Origin: Adiantum capillus-veneris
Lineage: Eukaryota > Streptophyta > Polypodiopsida > Polypodiales > Pteridaceae
Assembly: GCA_014529385.2 (NCBI GenBank)
Contig: CM043960.1
Span: forward strand, 73,877,410 to 73,941,409
DNA: 64,000 nucleotides
Direction of reading: 5' to 3'
The stretch's first letter is position 1, and each line of letters opens with the position of its first letter. The notes under the pieces are model-generated. The model did no database searches. It saw only the letters and a program-made list of their open reading frames with translations, and had not been told where the DNA came from. Of this stretch, positions 63,885-64,000 are shown one piece after another. Made by a program: the position numbers and the translations under genes.

Positions 63885-64000
63885 AAGAGAGCAAGTCGCT
63901 TCAATCAAGCAACGATACAGGAGCTTCAAAGACTATTACATTGCTTAGAATAGGAAGCCTCGCCAACAAATGCCAATAAGCAAATTGCTTATACCCACAT
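63885..64000 (+). other. Start of the region after the protease in element B
   Basis: No RT motif is visible in the last 116 bases. Confidence 0.4.

Larger units (their letters stand above)
55500..64000 (+). mobile_element. Element B: Ty3-type LTR retrotransposon, cut by the window end
   Basis: 5' LTR, PBS, a 2.4-kb leader with palindromic repeats, a broken gag, a linker and a 650-codon protease frame, all on the plus strand. No RT has appeared by 64,000. In element A the protease is followed only by non-coding DNA, so B may also be non-autonomous, but the window ends too early to tell. At least four in-frame stops and three frameshifts in gag/linker show decay, while the protease frame is fully open. 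Confidence 0.8.

Overview
The window looks like intergenic or heterochromatic DNA from a large, repeat-rich land-plant nuclear genome. The reasons are plant-type Ty3/gypsy and copia retroelements, a primer site matching plant initiator-Met tRNA, TATAAAAG-type LTR promoters, nested insertions with short target-site duplications, and AT-rich sequence with decayed ORFs. I cannot name the species. No ordinary intact host gene is visible, and no rRNA, tRNA or CRISPR was seen. Everything below rests on reading and hand translation; no search was run.

Layout. 1-8.6 kb: decayed Ty3 remnants (an LTR at about 783-1691, a broken RT at 2.7-3.0 kb, and a longer wreck at 5.3-8.5 kb with zinc knuckles, protease and RT). 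9.1-16.5 kb: a decayed retroelement with a Penelope-like or related reverse transcriptase between direct repeats of about 1.05 kb. 17.5-17.7 kb: a large hairpin. 17,969-26,844 (minus): a complete but decayed Ty3 chromovirus with 1.6-kb LTRs, TACGT target duplication, gag, PR, RT, RNase H, INT and chromodomain. 27.4-31.1 kb: an unrecognised ORF split by a small foldback and by a composite insertion (truncated copia plus a TTAA-flanked piggyBac-like element) bordered by a 29-bp direct duplication. 32.3-34.4 kb: AT-rich repeats of about 150 bp, a minus-strand promoter and a short ORF start. 35-38.5 kb: retroelement scraps.

38,794-47,836: the best preserved element (A). It has 583-bp LTRs about 98% identical, CCTAT target duplications, a PBS and a PPT. 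One reading frame carries Gag, four zinc knuckles and a protease, interrupted by only two stops, but there is no reverse transcriptase, RNase H or integrase, so A is non-autonomous. 47.9-52.1 kb: tandem and inverted repeats and unrecognised scraps. 55.5-64 kb: a related element (B), cut off by the window end, with LTR, PBS, a leader holding an array of 24-bp palindromes, broken gag, and an intact protease ORF.

Three things stand out. (1) The leader of B holds seven near-identical palindromes (core ACATCCTACGCGTAGGATGT) at spacings near 125 or 284 bp, conserved while the DNA between them has diverged. (2) A minus-strand, apparently intron-containing pseudogene at 52.1-54.9 kb joins a histone-H3-like fold to an acidic/proline-rich linker and a Ulp1-like (C48) cysteine protease; I know of no described element with that combination. 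(3) The Gag-protease proteins of A and B end in a tail of repeated W-[IV]-P-K motifs.

How the parts work together: A and B appear to make capsid/nucleocapsid and protease only, and would need RT and integrase in trans. The wreck at 5.3-8.5 kb shows that a relative once had RT downstream of the same gag/PR architecture.
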